12,845 nt of DNA, taken from contig JBDNDE010000129.1 in NCBI GenBank assembly GCA_046719305.1, positions 1-12,845 on the forward strand, in the 5' to 3' direction. Source of the DNA: RGDT01 sp046719305 (GTDB taxonomy: Bacteria > Planctomycetota > Planctomycetia > Gemmatales > Gemmataceae). Positions 11,827 to 12,845 of the stretch are shown here, piece by piece. The notes beneath the pieces were generated by a model. That model did not search any database and was not told where the DNA came from. It worked only from the letters and a program-made list of their open reading frames with translations. A program made the translations under genes and the position numbers. The first letter of the stretch is position 1. Each line of letters begins with the position of its first letter.

Positions 11827-12845
11827 ACGAGTGGAAAACGCTACGCCACGATCTGCGGACCCCCTTCAATGCCATTCTCAACTATACCGAGATGTTGCTG
11901 GAAGAGGAGCCAGAACACGGTCAGGACGAACTCCAACAACTGCTTGCTAATGCCAAAATCCTTCTGCAGCAAGTCACGACTCAACTGGGCGATGAAGCCC
12001 CCCAACCTGAGCAAGCCGCCCAACTGCTCACCACCAGCTTGCCGCGTTTGCGTGCGTCGCTTGCACGTCTCGATCCCGCTCGCTTCAGCGACGATCTTGC
12101 TCGCTTGCATACTGCACTGGACGCCCTAGAACGGCTCACGGCCGAACGGTTGCTCTCGTGTCCCTGGCCTCGGCCTGATCCTGCTGCAACTCCCGTGGCA
12201 GGGGTGGCCCTGGACCCTTTGCCGCCTCTGCTAGGGTCCGGGGGGGGGTCGTCGGGCAGACGCGATCTGGGTGCTAGGGCTGTGCTCGTGGTCGACGATC
12301 AAGAAAGCAACCGGGATCTGCTTTGTCGTCGACTCCAACGCGAAGGCCATCATCCCACACCAGCCACCGGAGGGATTCAGGCACTTCAGCGCCTCCAACG
12401 CGAGGAATTTGATCTCGTCCTGCTTGATCTGCTGATGCCGGATATGAGCGGCTACGAAGTGCTAGCACATATGAAAGCAGACACTCGCTTGCGCGAAGTG
12501 CCTGTGATCATTATCTCCGCTTTAGATGAATTAGAGAGTGTGGTCCGCTGTATCGAAATGGGGGCCGAGGATTATCTGCCCAAACCGTTCGATCCGGTGT
12601 TGCTGCGGGCCAGGGTCGGTGCCTGCCTGGAAAAAAAACACCTCCGCGACAAGGAACTCGCCTATCTGCGAGCCGTTCGCGAATTGGAAGCGGCCGCCGC
12701 CGCTGTGGAACAGGGAAAGTTCACCCCTTCGGATCTGGATGCGGTGGCCCAGCGCCCAGATGAACTAGGCCAACTGGCACGAGTTTTCCAGCACATGGCC
12801 AGCGAAGTAAAAGCCCGCGAAGAACGCCTGGAGCAACAGGTCCGC
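11805..12845 (+). CDS. Multidomain signalling protein: HisKA-like H-box, receiver and HAMP-like segment (3' end outside window)
   Basis: The frame is open from ATG 11805 through the last base (347 codons) without a stop, so the gene is cut by the window edge. Domains in order: an H-box at 9-33 (TLRHDLRTPFNAILNYTEML, His15) followed by helical sequence to about 118; a Pro/Ala/Gly-rich linker (120-156) encoded partly by a run of nine G; a receiver (158-277) with Asp164-Asp165, phosphoacceptor Asp208 in LLDLLMPDMSG, Ser238 and Lys260 in PKPFD; then a HAMP-like stretch (about 286-335) with the motif DELGQLARVFQHM, entering a coiled coil. There is no HATPase domain between H-box and receiver and no membrane helix. 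Planctomycete and cyanobacterial proteins with this middle often end in a cyclase, kinase or phosphatase domain; the output here is unseen. A second in-frame ATG lies at 11820. The start overlaps the receiver gene's stop. Confidence 0.88.
   Translation, partial: MSGQPMSDEWKTLRHDLRTPFNAILNYTEMLLEEEPEHGQDELQQLLANAKILLQQVTTQLGDEAPQPEQAAQLLTTSLPRLRASLARLDPARFSDDLARLHTALDALERLTAERLLSCPWPRPDPAATPVAGVALDPLPPLLGSGGGSSGRRDLGARAVLVVDDQESNRDLLCRRLQREGHHPTPATGGIQALQRLQREEFDLVLLDLLMPDMSGYEVLAHMKADTRLREVPVIIISALDELESVVRCIEMGAEDYLPKPFDPVLLRARVGACLEKKHLRDKELAYLRAVRELEAAAAAVEQGKFTPSDLDAVAQRPDELGQLARVFQHMASEVKAREERLEQQVR

Noticed and set aside
11824..12129. Plus-strand 101-codon open frame at 11824
   Set aside because: The frame starting at 11805 encodes the H-box and runs unbroken to the window end, so 11824 is an out-of-frame shadow.
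12274..12768. Short open frames 12274-12468 (minus) and 12538-12768 (plus)
   Set aside because: Both overlap the receiver and HAMP-like coding region in other frames.
1..12845. tRNA, rRNA, CRISPR, IS or prophage elements
   Set aside because: No cloverleaf, spaced repeat array, terminal inverted repeat or transposase motif was seen; intergenic space is short throughout.

Overview
The window reads like a chromosome segment of a Planctomycetota bacterium. This is inferred from gene style: paired ExbD-type genes behind one TolQ/ExbB gene, a soluble receiver-HAMP protein, a UXS-type UDP-glucuronate decarboxylase, frequent GTG starts and moderately high G+C. No rRNA, tRNA, CRISPR array, transposase or phage gene is visible. 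All the DNA looks like ordinary coding sequence in short operons.

Layout. (1) Bases 3-596 (+) hold the 3' end of a protein built from eight degenerate repeats of about 22 residues. (2) Bases 627-4593 (-) hold a three-gene operon: a four-helix MotA/TolQ/ExbB-type channel protein with a cytoplasmic tail of about 200 residues, then two single-pass, coiled-coil proteins whose C-terminal domains resemble each other and the ExbD periplasmic fold. (3) A divergent regulatory region carries four GGAAC elements arranged as nested inverted repeats. It precedes a two-gene ABC-2 type transporter (4787-6557, +). (4) Bases 6604-8580 (-) hold a second stator-like operon: one ExbB/TolQ with a signal peptide and two conventional ExbD proteins. 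(5) Upstream of it on the same strand lie a UDP-glucuronate decarboxylase (8755-9690) and a DUF2203 protein (9890-10405). (6) The + strand from 10624 to the window end is a three-gene operon: an inositol-monophosphatase-family phosphatase, a stand-alone CheY-like receiver, and a multidomain regulator (H-box helix, receiver, HAMP-like segment) that is open to the last base.

How the genes may work together. The most notable content is two separate modules of one TolQ-type channel plus two TolR/ExbD-type anchors within about 8 kb, on either side of an ABC exporter. That gene ratio is the one known for the myxobacterial AglR-AglQ-AglS motor. In the first module the two anchors are very unequal. 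One keeps the expected membrane aspartate. The other has alanine at the aligned position and carries two ExbD-like domains separated by a Pro-rich linker of about 150 residues. This suggests a proton- or sodium-driven envelope machine with a heteromeric B subunit. That is an inference from sequence and its substrate or task cannot be read here. The phosphatase-receiver operon at the right end looks like an independent signalling unit.
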